NCBI RefSeq assembly: GCF_900106095.1
Contig: NZ_FNUD01000002.1
Coordinates: forward strand, 3,245,501 to 3,309,500
Direction of reading: 5' to 3'
Source: Pseudomonas deceptionensis
GTDB taxonomy: Bacteria; Pseudomonadota; Gammaproteobacteria; Pseudomonadales; Pseudomonadaceae
Length of the DNA: 64,000 bases
Within the stretch, counting starts at the first letter, position 1; each line of letters opens with the position of its first letter. Positions 47,045 through 56,229 of this stretch are shown here, one piece after another. Made by a program: the position numbers and the translations under genes. The notes under the pieces are model-generated. The model ran no database searches and was not told where the DNA came from. It saw only the letters and a list, made by a program, of their open reading frames with translations.

Positions 47045-48439
47045 TCACGCCAATGAATCACCACGACGCGGCGCTGCTGCGGTGCTGTCGTCCAGCGCCG
47101 AGATGCGCGCTGCTGATTCGGCATCCACATCACGCAGCGACTTGCCGCGGGTTTCACGGGTCAGGCTGACGGCTATGACCGAGATCACCGAGGCACCCAC
47201 CAGGTACCAGGCGATCGGCGTGGAGCTGTGATACTTGTTGAGCAGGGTGATGGCGATCAGCGGGGCCAGTGAGCCGGCAAAGATCGGCGCCACCTGATAG
47301 CACAGCGACAAGGCGGTATAGCGCACATGGGTCGGGAACATCTCGGCCATCAACGCCGAGTAAGGCGCGTAGGTCATCGATTCAATGGCCAGGCCCAGGG
47401 TGATGGCCGCCATGATCAGCCAGTTGTTGCCGGTGTCCATCATCGGGAAACCGACAAAACCCCAGAACGCAGTGAGCACGGCTCCCACCAGGTACACCGG
47501 TTTGCGCCCCACCAGATCAGACAGGTAACCCATCAGCGGGATCAGGAAGAAGTGCAGCAGATGCGCGCCGAACATCAGGAGCAAGATTTGCGAAGTGTCC
47601 TTGTGTACCACCAGTTTCAGGTAGGTGATCGAGAAGGTCACCACGGTGTAGTACAGGATGTTTTCCGCAAAGCGTGCACCAATGCCCACCAGCACGGAGC
47701 GCCAATGGTGACGCAGCACTTCAACCACGCCCAGTTGCTGTTGCTTGTTTTGTGCCTGACGGGCCTGGGCTTCCTTGAAGATCGGTGCGTCGTCGACGCT
47801 GGTGCGGATCCAGTAACCGATCAGCACCACAATCGCGGAGAACCAGAACGCGATACGCCAGCCCCAGGCAAGAAAGTCAGCTTCTGAAAGGGTGGTCGAT
47901 AACAGCAGCAAGGCGACGGTGGCGACCAGGTTGCCGGCGGGCACCCCGGCTTGCGGCCAGCTGGCCCAGAAGCCCCGGCGATTGTCCGGGCAGTGTTCGG
48001 AAACCAGCAAAATGGCGCCGCCCCATTCCCCGCCAAAAGCGAAGCCCTGAATCAGGCGCAGCAATACCAGCAGCACCGGCGCGGCGTAGCCAATCGTCTC
48101 GAAGCCGGGCAGGCAACCCATCAGGAAGGTGGTGATGCCCACCACCACCAGGCTCAGTTGCAGCAGGCGCTTGCGCCCGAATTTGTCCCCGTAGTGACCA
48201 AATACCAGTCCGCCCAAGGGGCGCGCCAGAAAGCCGACCGCGTAGAGGGCAAAGGCCGCGATGATGCCGTCAATCGGGCTGTCGGTCTGGCGGAAGAACA
48301 ACTGGCCAAAGACCAGTGCCGAGGCCGTGCCATAAAGGAAAAACTCATACCATTCGGCGACGGTGCCGGCCATGGCGGCGGCCACGACGCGTTTTAGTCC
48401 CGCCGGGGTGGTTGTAGCGTGAGAAGGTTGTGTCGACAT
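47045..48439 (-). CDS. MHS-family MFS transporter (metabolite:H+ symporter)
   Basis: A 464-residue protein with 12 hydrophobic segments of the ProP/KgtP/ShiA group. The group signatures are visible: [13 protein letters not shown] in helix 1, [18 protein letters not shown] after helix 2, and [15 protein letters not shown] in helix 4. A TCGTATACGA palindrome 83 bases upstream matches those before the ABC/aconitase X operon, so it probably serves uptake of the same substrate, likely a hydroxyproline or other proline-like acid. ATG 48439 has AGGAC upstream. Confidence 0.88.
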   Translation of the reverse strand: MSTQPSHATTTPAGLKRVVAAAMAGTVAEWYEFFLYGTASALVFGQLFFRQTDSPIDGIIAAFALYAVGFLARPLGGLVFGHYGDKFGRKRLLQLSLVVVGITTFLMGCLPGFETIGYAAPVLLVLLRLIQGFAFGGEWGGAILLVSEHCPDNRRGFWASWPQAGVPAGNLVATVALLLLSTTLSEADFLAWGWRIAFWFSAIVVLIGYWIRTSVDDAPIFKEAQARQAQNKQQQLGVVEVLRHHWRSVLVGIGARFAENILYYTVVTFSITYLKLVVHKDTSQILLLMFGAHLLHFFLIPLMGYLSDLVGRKPVYLVGAVLTAFWGFVGFPMMDTGNNWLIMAAITLGLAIESMTYAPYSALMAEMFPTHVRYTALSLCYQVAPIFAGSLAPLIAITLLNKYHSSTPIAWYLVGASVISVIAVSLTRETRGKSLRDVDAESAARISALDDSTAAAPRRGDSLA

Positions 48440-48521
48440 GCTGTGTGTCCTGTAGGGGCATGAAAGCTGGGGCCGGGGCGATCGGTCATGGTGTGTTGCC
48501 TTCGGCTGTATAAATAGTATT

Positions 48522-48531
48522 TCGTATACGA
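48522..48531. promoter_or_regulatory. TCGTATACGA palindrome, probable GntR operator (MHS transporter)
   Basis: A perfect 10-bp palindrome within TTTCGTATACGATTT. The same sequence occurs at 54483 and a variant at 55446. Confidence 0.75.
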
Positions 48532-48579
48532 TTTATTTCGAGTGTGTTGTGCTAATCAATCCGGGCTTGTGGCGACCCT

Positions 48580-48683
48580 GTAGCCGCTGCCGAGGCACGA
48601 GGCTGCGATAGGCGGCGAAACCGCCCTGTGTTTTTGAAGGTCCTTCAGACCTTATCGCAGCCTCGTGCCTCGTCAGTGGCTAC
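48580..48683. repeat. REPIN-like inverted element, variant arms
   Basis: The left arm GTAGCCGCTGCCGAGGCACG and the right arm CGTGCCTCGTCAGTGGCTAC enclose about 65 bases, including the inner inverted pair GAAGGTC/GACCTTA. It lies upstream of the MHS operator. Confidence 0.8.
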
Positions 48684-48706
48684 AGATGTGCGCAGATTCC
48701 AGCGTG

Positions 48707-49738
48707 TTAATGGGCTCCCGGCCAGGTATCAGACAGTCGATACCCTTGTGGCCACGGGTCGCTCGGGTCGAGCATGTGCTGGTGGGTGCCGGTGATCCAG
48801 GCGCGCCCGGAAATGCAGGGATAGATGGCCGCTCGCCCGGCGACTTCGGTCATGGAGTCGATGCGGCAATGGAATTCGGAGCCGATGATCGAACGCCCGA
48901 CAAAACGGTCCCCGACTTTCAACACGCCCTTGGCCTGCAACACGGCCATGCGCGCCGAGCAACCGGTGCCACAGGGCGAGCGGTCGATCTTGCCGGGGCG
49001 GATTACCACGGCGTTGGCGCCACTGGCGATACCGTTTTCATACACCAGGGGGGCGGCGATCTGGCAGAAGGAAATATGCGACCAGTCAGGGTTCAGCGGG
49101 TGGACGAAGCCCAGTTGTTCATTGGCGGCGCGGGTGATCTTCAGGCCCATCTCGACGATGTCTTTGGCTTCGTCAGGGCTGATGGAGAACCCCAGCTCCT
49201 TGGCATCGGCGAGCACAAAACTGTCGCCGCCATAAGCAGTGTCGACCTTGATCGAGCCCAGGCCTTCCACTTCGATCCAGGCATCCAGGCGGTCGGCGAA
49301 GGAGGGCACGTTCTTGATTTCAACCCGCTCCACCTTGCCGTTGCGGCACTCGGCCACGGCTTCGATCAGCCCGCCCGGCGCTTCGAGCACCAGCCGGGTC
49401 TGGGGTTCGGTCATCGGCAGAATCCCGCTGTCGAGCAACACGGTGGACACGCAAATGGAATTGGAACCCGACATCGGCGGCGTGTCGGCCGGTTCCATGA
49501 TGATCCAGGCCATTTGCGCCCGCGGGTCCTTGGCCGGCACCAGCAGGTTGACGTGGCGGAACACCCCGCCACGGGGCTCATTGAGCACAAAGTTGCGCAG
49601 GGTTTCGTCCTGGGCAATCCAGCGGGACTGCTCCCACACCGTGGCCCCGGGTGGCGGGGCCACGCCGCCAACGATCACATCACCGACTTCGCCCTCGGCG
49701 TGACAACTGACCACATGAATGACTTTCGATGAACGCAT
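48707..49738 (-). CDS. Proline racemase family hydroxyproline epimerase, Ser/Cys type
   Basis: A 343-residue member of the proline racemase superfamily. The usual first catalytic Cys is a Ser (PPMSGSN, Ser90) and the second is Cys256 (DRSPCGTGC). Dehydratases of the family have Thr at the second site, so this is predicted to be an epimerase. As I recall, Ser/Cys members have been reported to epimerise 3- and 4-hydroxyproline. It follows the ABC ATPase gene with a 66-base gap. ATG 49738 has AAGGAG upstream. Confidence 0.85.
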   Translation of the reverse strand: MRSSKVIHVVSCHAEGEVGDVIVGGVAPPPGATVWEQSRWIAQDETLRNFVLNEPRGGVFRHVNLLVPAKDPRAQMAWIIMEPADTPPMSGSNSICVSTVLLDSGILPMTEPQTRLVLEAPGGLIEAVAECRNGKVERVEIKNVPSFADRLDAWIEVEGLGSIKVDTAYGGDSFVLADAKELGFSISPDEAKDIVEMGLKITRAANEQLGFVHPLNPDWSHISFCQIAAPLVYENGIASGANAVVIRPGKIDRSPCGTGCSARMAVLQAKGVLKVGDRFVGRSIIGSEFHCRIDSMTEVAGRAAIYPCISGRAWITGTHQHMLDPSDPWPQGYRLSDTWPGAH

Positions 49739-49772
49739 GGTTTGCTCCTTGTTGTGTCTGTGTGAACTTCAT

Positions 49773-49796
49773 CGCGGGCAAGCCCGCGCCCACGGT
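49773..49796. repeat. Short hairpin repeat within the operon
   Basis: CGCGGGC-AA-GCCCGCG followed by CCCAC, a half-REP in the gap between the ABC ATPase and the epimerase genes. It could tune downstream expression or mRNA stability. Confidence 0.6.
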
Positions 49797-49804
49797 GATC
49801 TGAA

Positions 49805-50527
49805 CTATTTGACCGACTTGAGAAAGGCCGCGGTTTCCGCGTGCACGGGGTTGCCGATGACTTGATCGGGGGTGCCGATTTCGTGCACCAGGCCATTGCG
49901 AAAGAACGCCACGCGGTCGGACACATCCCGCGCAAAGCGGATTTCGTGAGTCACCAGGACCATGGTCATGCCGTCTTCGGCGAGCATGCGCATGGTGTCC
50001 AGCACTTCCCCCACCAGCTGGGGGTCGAGGGCCGAGGTGGCTTCGTCAAACAGCATGTAGTCCGGCGACATGGCCAGGGCGCGGGCGATGGCCATTCGCT
50101 GTTGCTGGCCGCCGGACAACTTGCCCGGGAAGGCCTTGAGCTTGTCGCCCAGGCCCACGTGGGTCAGTTGCTGCACCGCCAGGGCCTCGGCTTCGGCCTT
50201 GCTTTTACCCAGTACCTTGCGCGGCGCCAGCATTACGTTTTCGAGCACGGTGAGGTGCGGGAAGGCGTTCCATTGCTGGAACACGATGCCGATTTTTTGC
50301 CGCAGGTGGTTGAGGTTGGTGGCGCGGTCGTGGACTTCGATCCCGTCGACGCGGATATGGCCTTTCTGGATCGGCTCCAGGCCGTTGATACACATCAGCA
50401 GGGTCGACTTGCCGGAGCCGGAGCCGCCGATAATCGATACCACTTCGCCCTTGTTGACGGTCAGGCTGACACCCTTGACCACTTCAAGGTCGCCGAAGGA
50501 TTTGTGGACGTTGTCGATCTCAATCAT
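49805..50527 (-). CDS. Polar amino acid ABC transporter ATP-binding protein
   Basis: A 240-residue ATPase of the GlnQ/HisP group with Walker A GGSGSGKST, signature LSGGQQQR and Walker B MLFDEATSALD. ATG 50527 (MIEIDNVHKSF) overlaps the upstream permease gene by eight bases. It powers uptake with the two permeases and the binding protein of the same operon. Confidence 0.93.
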   Translation of the reverse strand: MIEIDNVHKSFGDLEVVKGVSLTVNKGEVVSIIGGSGSGKSTLLMCINGLEPIQKGHIRVDGIEVHDRATNLNHLRQKIGIVFQQWNAFPHLTVLENVMLAPRKVLGKSKAEAEALAVQQLTHVGLGDKLKAFPGKLSGGQQQRMAIARALAMSPDYMLFDEATSALDPQLVGEVLDTMRMLAEDGMTMVLVTHEIRFARDVSDRVAFFRNGLVHEIGTPDQVIGNPVHAETAAFLKSVK

Positions 50528-51170
50528 TTTCTTGCCACCTTTTTTCCAGGCGAGCGCCAAGGCGGGCAACCACCAGGCTCATGACGTAATAGATAAGGCC
50601 CGCGATGCACAGCACCAGCATCGGTTCCTGAATACGGGTGACGATGGTTTGCGAGGCGCGCAGCAGTTCGACGATGCCAATCCACATCACCAGCGCGGTG
50701 TCTTTCATCAAGCTGAGCACCAGGTTGAGCCAGCCGGGAAACGCCACGCGCATGGCGATGGGCAGCACGATGTAGCGCAGGTCCTGCAGGTAGCTCAGGC
50801 CCAGGGACCGGCTGGCCCGGCGTACGGTGGACGGCACCGCCAGTACGCCGCTGCGCACGATTTCGGTGAAGTACGCGGCGGCGTAGACCCCGAGCACAAT
50901 GCAGCCGACGCTGAAAGCGCTGATGTTCAGGCCGACAATGCTCTTGAGCGAGTTGAACAGCACAAACTGGATCAGCAACGGCACGCTGCGAAACACATCC
51001 AGCACCCACGCCAGCGGCAGGCTGGCCCGTGGCAGCAGCGCCCGCAGCAGACCGAACAGCAGGCCCGCGAGGGTACCGAGCACGATGGCCCATGTGGTCA
51101 GCTGCAGGGTGACCCAGGCCCCCTCCAGCAAAAACATAAAGTCGTTCCAGGTAAAACTGGTGGAAAACAT
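50520..51170 (-). CDS. Polar amino acid ABC transporter permease 1
   Basis: A 216-residue HisM/GlnP-type permease. The ATPase-docking loop is seen around SLGLSYLQDLRYIVLPIAMR. About five transmembrane segments. It follows the second permease gene after ten bases. Confidence 0.92.
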   Translation of the reverse strand: MFSTSFTWNDFMFLLEGAWVTLQLTTWAIVLGTLAGLLFGLLRALLPRASLPLAWVLDVFRSVPLLIQFVLFNSLKSIVGLNISAFSVGCIVLGVYAAAYFTEIVRSGVLAVPSTVRRASRSLGLSYLQDLRYIVLPIAMRVAFPGWLNLVLSLMKDTALVMWIGIVELLRASQTIVTRIQEPMLVLCIAGLIYYVMSLVVARLGARLEKRWQEND

Positions 51171-51180
51171 GGGTTCGTCC

Positions 51181-51846
51181 TCAGTAACGAAACAGTCGCC
51201 AGGCCAACAGCCGGGCTACTGCAACGATCGCCTTGGCAATCAGGTAATACAGCGCCGCAGCAAGGGCGAAGTATTCGAAGGTGCGGAACGTTTTGACGTT
51301 GTAGTCCTGGGTAACGCCCGTGAGGTCGTTGTTGAGCCCGACGATCACCCCCAGCGAGGTCATCAGCACGGCCCAGACCATCTGATTGGTCAGCGGGTAG
51401 AACACGATGCGCAACAACTGCGGGACAACGATCATGCGGTAGGTCTGGAACGCGCTCATGCCCAGGGAGCGGGCGGCGCGAATCTGGGTTTCGGGCACGG
51501 CCTTGAGGCCGCCGCGAAAGTTTTCGGCCAGGTAGCCGGCATTGTTGAACGTGATCCCGGCCAGCAGTGCGATCCATGAGCTGACATGCAGGCCCAGGGA
51601 GCCCAGGCCGAAGTACAGGACATAGATCTGGAACAGCGACGGGGTGTTGCGGGCGATGGACACCCAGACGTTGCCGACACCGCGCAACATCGGGTTTTTG
51701 CTTTCGCGCATTACGGTCAGGGCCAGGGCGATCAGTACCCCGAAGATCATCGACAGCACTGCGGTTTCAAACGTGACCAGGGCACCGGCGAGCATGTCCG
51801 GCAAGGCGCGCAGGGCTGATCGCCATTGGAAGGTGTAATCAAACAT
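51181..51846 (-). CDS. Polar amino acid ABC transporter permease 2
   Basis: A 221-residue permease paired with the one at 50520. Docking loop SLGMSAFQTYRMIVVPQLLR. ATG 51846 (MFDYTFQW) overlaps the aconitase X stop by eight bases, so the operon is tightly packed. Confidence 0.92.
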   Translation of the reverse strand: MFDYTFQWRSALRALPDMLAGALVTFETAVLSMIFGVLIALALTVMRESKNPMLRGVGNVWVSIARNTPSLFQIYVLYFGLGSLGLHVSSWIALLAGITFNNAGYLAENFRGGLKAVPETQIRAARSLGMSAFQTYRMIVVPQLLRIVFYPLTNQMVWAVLMTSLGVIVGLNNDLTGVTQDYNVKTFRTFEYFALAAALYYLIAKAIVAVARLLAWRLFRY

Positions 51847-53605
51847 GGGCGGGGTTCTCCAGTAAGGCAGCGGTTTGCAGCCACTGCGGCAAGCGACCGC
51901 TGGCCGTGGCGCTGCACGCCGCATCCACACATTCGGCGAGGCTGGCGAAATGCACCTTGCGCCCCACCAGGCCGGGGGCGTAATGGGCGTATTTGCCCGA
52001 GTTGGTCATCAGGTTTCTGGCGGCTGGCGGGATGACAGGCTCACCGAGCATGCACCAGCAGGTATCGCAGACCAGCGTTGCGCCGAAGGCTTCGATCACG
52101 GCGATATGCCCGGCGGCGCGGGCCTGTTCCAGTACGGCACGGCCACAGGTGATCGCCAGCACCACGTGCGGGTGGCAGTGGCGGCCCTGGCACAGCCGGG
52201 CCAGATGGGCGAATTCGCTGAGGGAAAAATGCGGGTTGCCCAGGGACACTACGTCCACACCGGGGTCGCGTGCGCTGTTGAGTTCCTGCCAGCTGAGCAG
52301 CAAGTCCGGCAGGGTGATACGGGTCACCGGCAACGGGCCGTCCAGCACCTGTGCCGGGTCGAGCGCTTCGGGGGTCACCCCGGCGATATGAAACAGCGGC
52401 GCCGAGGAGGTTGTCGCAAAGGCCGCACCGAATGCCTTGAGGTCGTCGAGGTCCGGGTGATACTGCTCCAGCCCCGAGATCAGCGGGATACGGCTGCCGG
52501 CCAGCGCGCCGATGTGGTAGCCCAGCAAGGGGTAGAACGCATCATCGAGGTTGGCCAGGGGCGGTAGTTCGACGTGCAGTCGGGCTTTGCGCCGAGCGTC
52601 CAGATGGCAGCCAGTGAGGGGTGCACGGCCGGTGAGGGCGATACAGATATCCAGATAATCGGGGTATTTGAGCGTGCGTGCCCCCAGCACGCTGTTGGCG
52701 TAAACCACCGCGTTGGACTCGGCCCAGACGATTTGCTCGCCCGCCTTGGGCGCGCTGTCGAGCAGGTAAGGGGCGCAGGTGAAACTCAGTTGTGCACCCA
52801 TGGCCATGTAGGCGTCGCCCAAGGCGCTGGCCGGTTCGCCCAGTGCCGGGTCGATACCCAGTTCGCGCCAGCGGCGCTGGTCTACCGAAATTGAATTGAG
52901 GGTGGTGGGCACCCGTACTTTGGCGCCCCATTCCACCAGTTGTCGGGCAAAACGCAGGCTTGAAGGCCCGGTATAAATGCAGCCGTCGATATGGGCCTGA
53001 GTGATGTCGATCAGTTCTTCGGCCCCTTGCAGCTGCGCCATGCGCAGAACGATCTGCATGGCCACCTGAGCAGCCTTGCCGAACTCGCCGGCAAGCAGTG
53101 CCCGGTCGTGTGCGGTGAGCCGCACCGAGTGATTGTCGTGTTGTACGTCGCCTGGGCGCGGGGTCCAGGCATCGCGGGGCTGTGTATCGAACAGATGCAG
53201 GTGGGTGCCATCGACGCGGGCGAACCCCTTGTCACCCAAGGCCGCGAAGGCCTCTTCGCCGATGCAGAGCACCGGCAGGGAACGCCCGAACAGCGTCTGT
53301 GCAACCAGCACGCCCAGGGTCAGAATCTCATCGGCCTGGGCCAATACCAGTGCGGCGGGCGCGTGGCCATTGCTGATCAACTCCATCAGCACGCTGCTGC
53401 CCGTGCAGGAGCCGCGCCCGCTCGGGATCGCCAGCACCCGGCCGGCCAGGCATTGGCCGCTGAGCGGGTGGTGACGGTCAATCACCTCACCGCTGCAGGG
53501 GTCGACGCCGCCCCAGAAACTCAGGCCGACATCGGCGTGCAGCAGTGGGCCAAAGGCAGCGCCGTCAACCAGGCTGCGACCGGCAAGAGAAGATTTCCCA
53601 GACAT
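51839..53605 (-). CDS. Aconitase X, predicted cis-3-hydroxy-L-proline dehydratase
   Basis: A 588-residue single-chain aconitase X. The small swivelling domain (DUF126 type, about 1-140) comes first, with the catalytic serine region PSGRGSCTGS at 61-70. The large domain (DUF521 type) follows, with DITQAHIDGCIYTG and VPTTLNSISVD. Bacterial fused members (LhpI) dehydrate cis-3-hydroxy-L-proline to pyrroline-2-carboxylate. Its place between an amino-acid binding protein and two permease genes, with an epimerase downstream, fits this role better than the mevalonate role of archaeal members. It lies ten bases after the binding-protein gene. Confidence 0.88.
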   Translation of the reverse strand: MSGKSSLAGRSLVDGAAFGPLLHADVGLSFWGGVDPCSGEVIDRHHPLSGQCLAGRVLAIPSGRGSCTGSSVLMELISNGHAPAALVLAQADEILTLGVLVAQTLFGRSLPVLCIGEEAFAALGDKGFARVDGTHLHLFDTQPRDAWTPRPGDVQHDNHSVRLTAHDRALLAGEFGKAAQVAMQIVLRMAQLQGAEELIDITQAHIDGCIYTGPSSLRFARQLVEWGAKVRVPTTLNSISVDQRRWRELGIDPALGEPASALGDAYMAMGAQLSFTCAPYLLDSAPKAGEQIVWAESNAVVYANSVLGARTLKYPDYLDICIALTGRAPLTGCHLDARRKARLHVELPPLANLDDAFYPLLGYHIGALAGSRIPLISGLEQYHPDLDDLKAFGAAFATTSSAPLFHIAGVTPEALDPAQVLDGPLPVTRITLPDLLLSWQELNSARDPGVDVVSLGNPHFSLSEFAHLARLCQGRHCHPHVVLAITCGRAVLEQARAAGHIAVIEAFGATLVCDTCWCMLGEPVIPPAARNLMTNSGKYAHYAPGLVGRKVHFASLAECVDAACSATASGRLPQWLQTAALLENPAHV

Positions 53606-53615
53606 GCTGGATACC

Positions 53616-54434
53616 TCAGTAGTAGACGTGAGGTACGGTCAGATCAGCCGGTGGAATCTCGGTCCCGACCCATTTGACCCACAGCTCCTTGTAGCGCCCG
53701 GTGCGCACTTGCTGGTTGACGAACAGGTTGAGGTAGTTGAGCAGGCCGTACTCGTTGCGTTTGGCTCCCAGGGACACGTAATCAACCACGTAAGGCGCGT
53801 TACCGGCGACTTTCAGGTTTTTGTACTTGCCTGATTTAAGGGTAGCTGCGGCCACGGTATTGGTGACGACGGTGGCTTCAATATGGCCTTGGGCGACGGC
53901 CAGCAGGGTGTCGTTTTGCGACTGATAAGCGCGGAACGAGCCGCTGCCCCAGCTTTTCACGTCTTTTTCCAGGGCGATGGCTTCATAGGTGCCGCTGGTG
54001 TTGCCCAGAGCCTTGCCCTTGAGGTCGTCGAAGCTGTTGATGCCGGTATTGTCGCGGGTCAGCACCACCATCTGGAACGCAAAGTAAGGGATGCTCAGGC
54101 CCACGGTTTTAGCCCGCTCCAGGGTGTCGGAAGTGGACGCTACGATGATGTCCGCACGCCCGGAGACCAGCGCCGGGATACGGTCGGGGAAGGGGGTTTC
54201 GACGATTTCGGGATCGACTCCGAGTACTTTCGCCAGGTCATTGCAGTAGTCCACGTCAAAGCCCACCGGTTTGTTGGCTTCGTCACGGGAACCCATTGGC
54301 GGGAAATCCAGGGTCACGGCACAGCGCAGCTTGCCCGAACCAATGATGTCATCGAGCTTGTCGGCCTGGGCCGTGGCGATAAAGGAACTACTGAGAACAG
54401 CGCTGAGGGCTACGGCAAATACGGGGTTTTTCAT
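53616..54434 (-). CDS. Amino acid ABC transporter substrate-binding protein
   Basis: A 272-residue periplasmic protein of family 3 with a signal peptide (AVALSAVLSSSFIATAQA). The binding-cleft stretch KPVGFDVDYCNDLAK and the ADIIVASTSDTLER segment are typical. ATG 54434 has GAGG six bases upstream. It is the first gene of the operon, about 50 bases after a TCGTATACGA operator. A cyclic imino acid such as hydroxyproline is the expected ligand by context. Confidence 0.92.
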   Translation of the reverse strand: MKNPVFAVALSAVLSSSFIATAQADKLDDIIGSGKLRCAVTLDFPPMGSRDEANKPVGFDVDYCNDLAKVLGVDPEIVETPFPDRIPALVSGRADIIVASTSDTLERAKTVGLSIPYFAFQMVVLTRDNTGINSFDDLKGKALGNTSGTYEAIALEKDVKSWGSGSFRAYQSQNDTLLAVAQGHIEATVVTNTVAAATLKSGKYKNLKVAGNAPYVVDYVSLGAKRNEYGLLNYLNLFVNQQVRTGRYKELWVKWVGTEIPPADLTVPHVYY

Positions 54435-54742
54435 AGAAGCCTCGGAGTCGTTGAAGTGCTGTTGAATATCGGATTGGGGATTTCGTATACGATATTTATT
54501 TAGCAATCGCTGTGCCGATTTTTCCTACATGCCCTGAAATAGTGTGCGCGGGGTGTTTTTTACGCCGCTCCAGGGTGCGGTGAAACGCAGATTTGCGGTG
54601 ATGGGTAGCGGGGGGGTGTTACAGAAGGGAGCAGCGCGGTGTGGCGTGCCCCACTACGGAACACGGGCTTTTCCACGCCGCGCAAATGGCTTGATGGTTT
54701 TGCCCTGCGCCGATGACGAAATCAGCACAGTACGGGTGTCGG
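54435..54742. other. Intergenic region holding the binding-protein promoter
   Basis: The part next to the binding-protein gene is AT-rich and holds the GntR operator. From 54540 to 54742 nothing recognisable was seen apart from GC-rich sequence before the GntR stop codon. Confidence 0.4.
54483..54492. promoter_or_regulatory. TCGTATACGA palindrome, probable GntR operator (ABC/aconitase X operon)
   Basis: Perfect palindrome in GATTTCGTATACGATATT, 49 bases before the binding-protein start. Identical in its ten core bases to the site at 48522. Confidence 0.78.
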
Positions 54743-55426
54743 TCAATGGCTTTGGGGCAGGTGCTCGAACAGGGTTTTGCAGACCCCGGCAATGTGCTCG
54801 TCCAGCAGCCCCACAGCCAGCTCCACATCACCGGCGCGGCAGGCGTCGAGGATTTGCCGGTGTTCGTGGTCGGCGCGGTGCTTGCCTGCCGACAAGCTCA
54901 TCTGGATGCGCAGGTAGCGTTCAAGCTTGTCATTGACCGAGCGAATCAGGCTGATCATAAAGGGTCGTTGTGCAGGCTCGTAGAGGCAGGCGTGCAGTTC
55001 CCAGTTGAGTTCGGCCCAACGGCCCACGTCATCCTCGCCGACAAACTCCTGGCAGATGCGTTCGGCTCGGGTGAAGGTCTCTTCGGTCATGTTGGGGATG
55101 GCCAGGCGCAGCAGCTTGTCTTCAAGCAGCATGCGCACTTCGAACATCTGCGCCAGTTCGGCTTCTGAAATCCGCGTGACCATAGCCCCGCGATTGCGCT
55201 GGAACATAACCAGACCTTCGGCTTCGAGCCGCTTGAGGGCTTCGCGCACGGGGATCTTGCTGACATTGAACTGGCGGGCGATATCGTCCTGGCGAATCGG
55301 CTCATCTTCAGCGAAGTGCCCGGCCACAATGGCGTCGCGCAGATGCAGGGTGATGATTTCCGACGTGGAAGGTGAGTTGCCAAGGTCAGGAGCATTGAAT
55401 TTTGGGTGGGCCACGGTCGTCGTCAT
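54743..55426 (-). CDS. GntR family transcriptional regulator, FCD type
   Basis: A 227-residue regulator. The winged helix is at about 20-85 (LRDAIVAGHF, DDIARQFNVSKIPVREALKRLEAEG). The all-helical FCD ligand domain follows (FEVRMLLEDKLLRLA, then ELNWELHACLY and DHEHRQILDACRAGD with metal-ligand histidines). ATG 55426 was chosen because the operator variant at 55446 lies just upstream, which suggests self-regulation. It probably controls the hydroxyproline genes. Confidence 0.9.
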   Translation of the reverse strand: MTTTVAHPKFNAPDLGNSPSTSEIITLHLRDAIVAGHFAEDEPIRQDDIARQFNVSKIPVREALKRLEAEGLVMFQRNRGAMVTRISEAELAQMFEVRMLLEDKLLRLAIPNMTEETFTRAERICQEFVGEDDVGRWAELNWELHACLYEPAQRPFMISLIRSVNDKLERYLRIQMSLSAGKHRADHEHRQILDACRAGDVELAVGLLDEHIAGVCKTLFEHLPQSH

Positions 55427-55445
55427 TCCCAGGGAAAGCAAATAT

Positions 55446-55455
55446 GGTATACGAA
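55446..55455. promoter_or_regulatory. TGGTATACGA, probable GntR autoregulatory site
   Basis: A one-base variant of TCGTATACGA, 20 bases before the GntR start codon, in the place expected for a repressor blocking its own promoter. Confidence 0.68.
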
Positions 55456-55487
55456 TTCGCCCGGGGGAGCCGTGTGCCGGTAGTCGC

Positions 55488-56189
55488 TCAGCGTACAAAC
55501 GCCAGCACGCTGGCGGGTGAGCCTGATCCCGCCTGTAGGCGTAGTACGCCAATAACCAGCGTGCTGCCCGTTGGTGGCAACCGGTCGAGGTTGTTCAGGC
55601 ACTCGAGGATGATGCCACCCTGCGCCAGTACCAGACGATTGCAGGCAAAGGATGTTTCCTGCCCCGGGTCCACCCCGTGGGTGTCGATGCCGATTCCGGC
55701 GATGGCGCGATGCTCCAGCAAGAACCGGGTCGCGGCGGCGCCGACGCCTGGGAAGTGCAGACCTTGGGCGTCGGCATTGATAAACCTCCCGGGCTCCAGC
55801 CAGCGCGATTGCCAGCCGGTATGGAAAAGCACAACAGAGCCGGGGGCAATGACTCCGTTGACCTGCTCCCAGAGCTCGATGTCCTGAGCACTGATCACAT
55901 AGTCAGGGTTGCTACAGGTGTGAGCCTGGACATCAACAACCACTGCCGGTCGAACCAGAGCCTCAGGCTTGTAGCCGTCGATGCCCATGGCATCGGGGTA
56001 AAAACTGTTGGGGGCGTTCATATGGGTTGCGCTGTGCTCGCCCATGCTGAAGTTGCGCAGGTAATAGCCGTCCTCTTGCAAGGATGCCTGGGTCGTAAAA
56101 ATCACTGGCGGGTCATTGGGCCAGACGGGGAGGTCGGGCGTGATCAGGTGGCTGAGGTCAACAATCCGGTCAAATTGAATGTTCTGCAT
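55488..56189 (-). CDS. Cyclase-family metal-dependent hydrolase
   Basis: A 233-residue protein of the KynB/isatin hydrolase-like cyclase family (DLSHLITPDLPVWPND start; ILLEHRAIAGIGIDTHGVDPG-like core). The metal motif is HSATHMNAPNSF: the common HxGTHxDxPxHF pattern has Asn for Asp and Ser for the last His. ATG 56189 has GAGGAAG upstream. It lies 40 bases after the AraC gene and 61 before the GntR gene on the same strand. The substrate is unknown; kynurenine formamidase activity is not implied. Confidence 0.75.
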   Translation of the reverse strand: MQNIQFDRIVDLSHLITPDLPVWPNDPPVIFTTQASLQEDGYYLRNFSMGEHSATHMNAPNSFYPDAMGIDGYKPEALVRPAVVVDVQAHTCSNPDYVISAQDIELWEQVNGVIAPGSVVLFHTGWQSRWLEPGRFINADAQGLHFPGVGAAATRFLLEHRAIAGIGIDTHGVDPGQETSFACNRLVLAQGGIILECLNNLDRLPPTGSTLVIGVLRLQAGSGSPASVLAFVR

Positions 56190-56229
56190 CAATGGCTTCC
56201 TCTTTAAGAAGGTCGGGGAATGGCGTCTT

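Noticed and set aside
48440..48706. Promoterless gap with possible small RNA
   Set aside because: The stretch is explained by the GntR operator and a REPIN-like palindrome; no independent RNA gene signals were seen.
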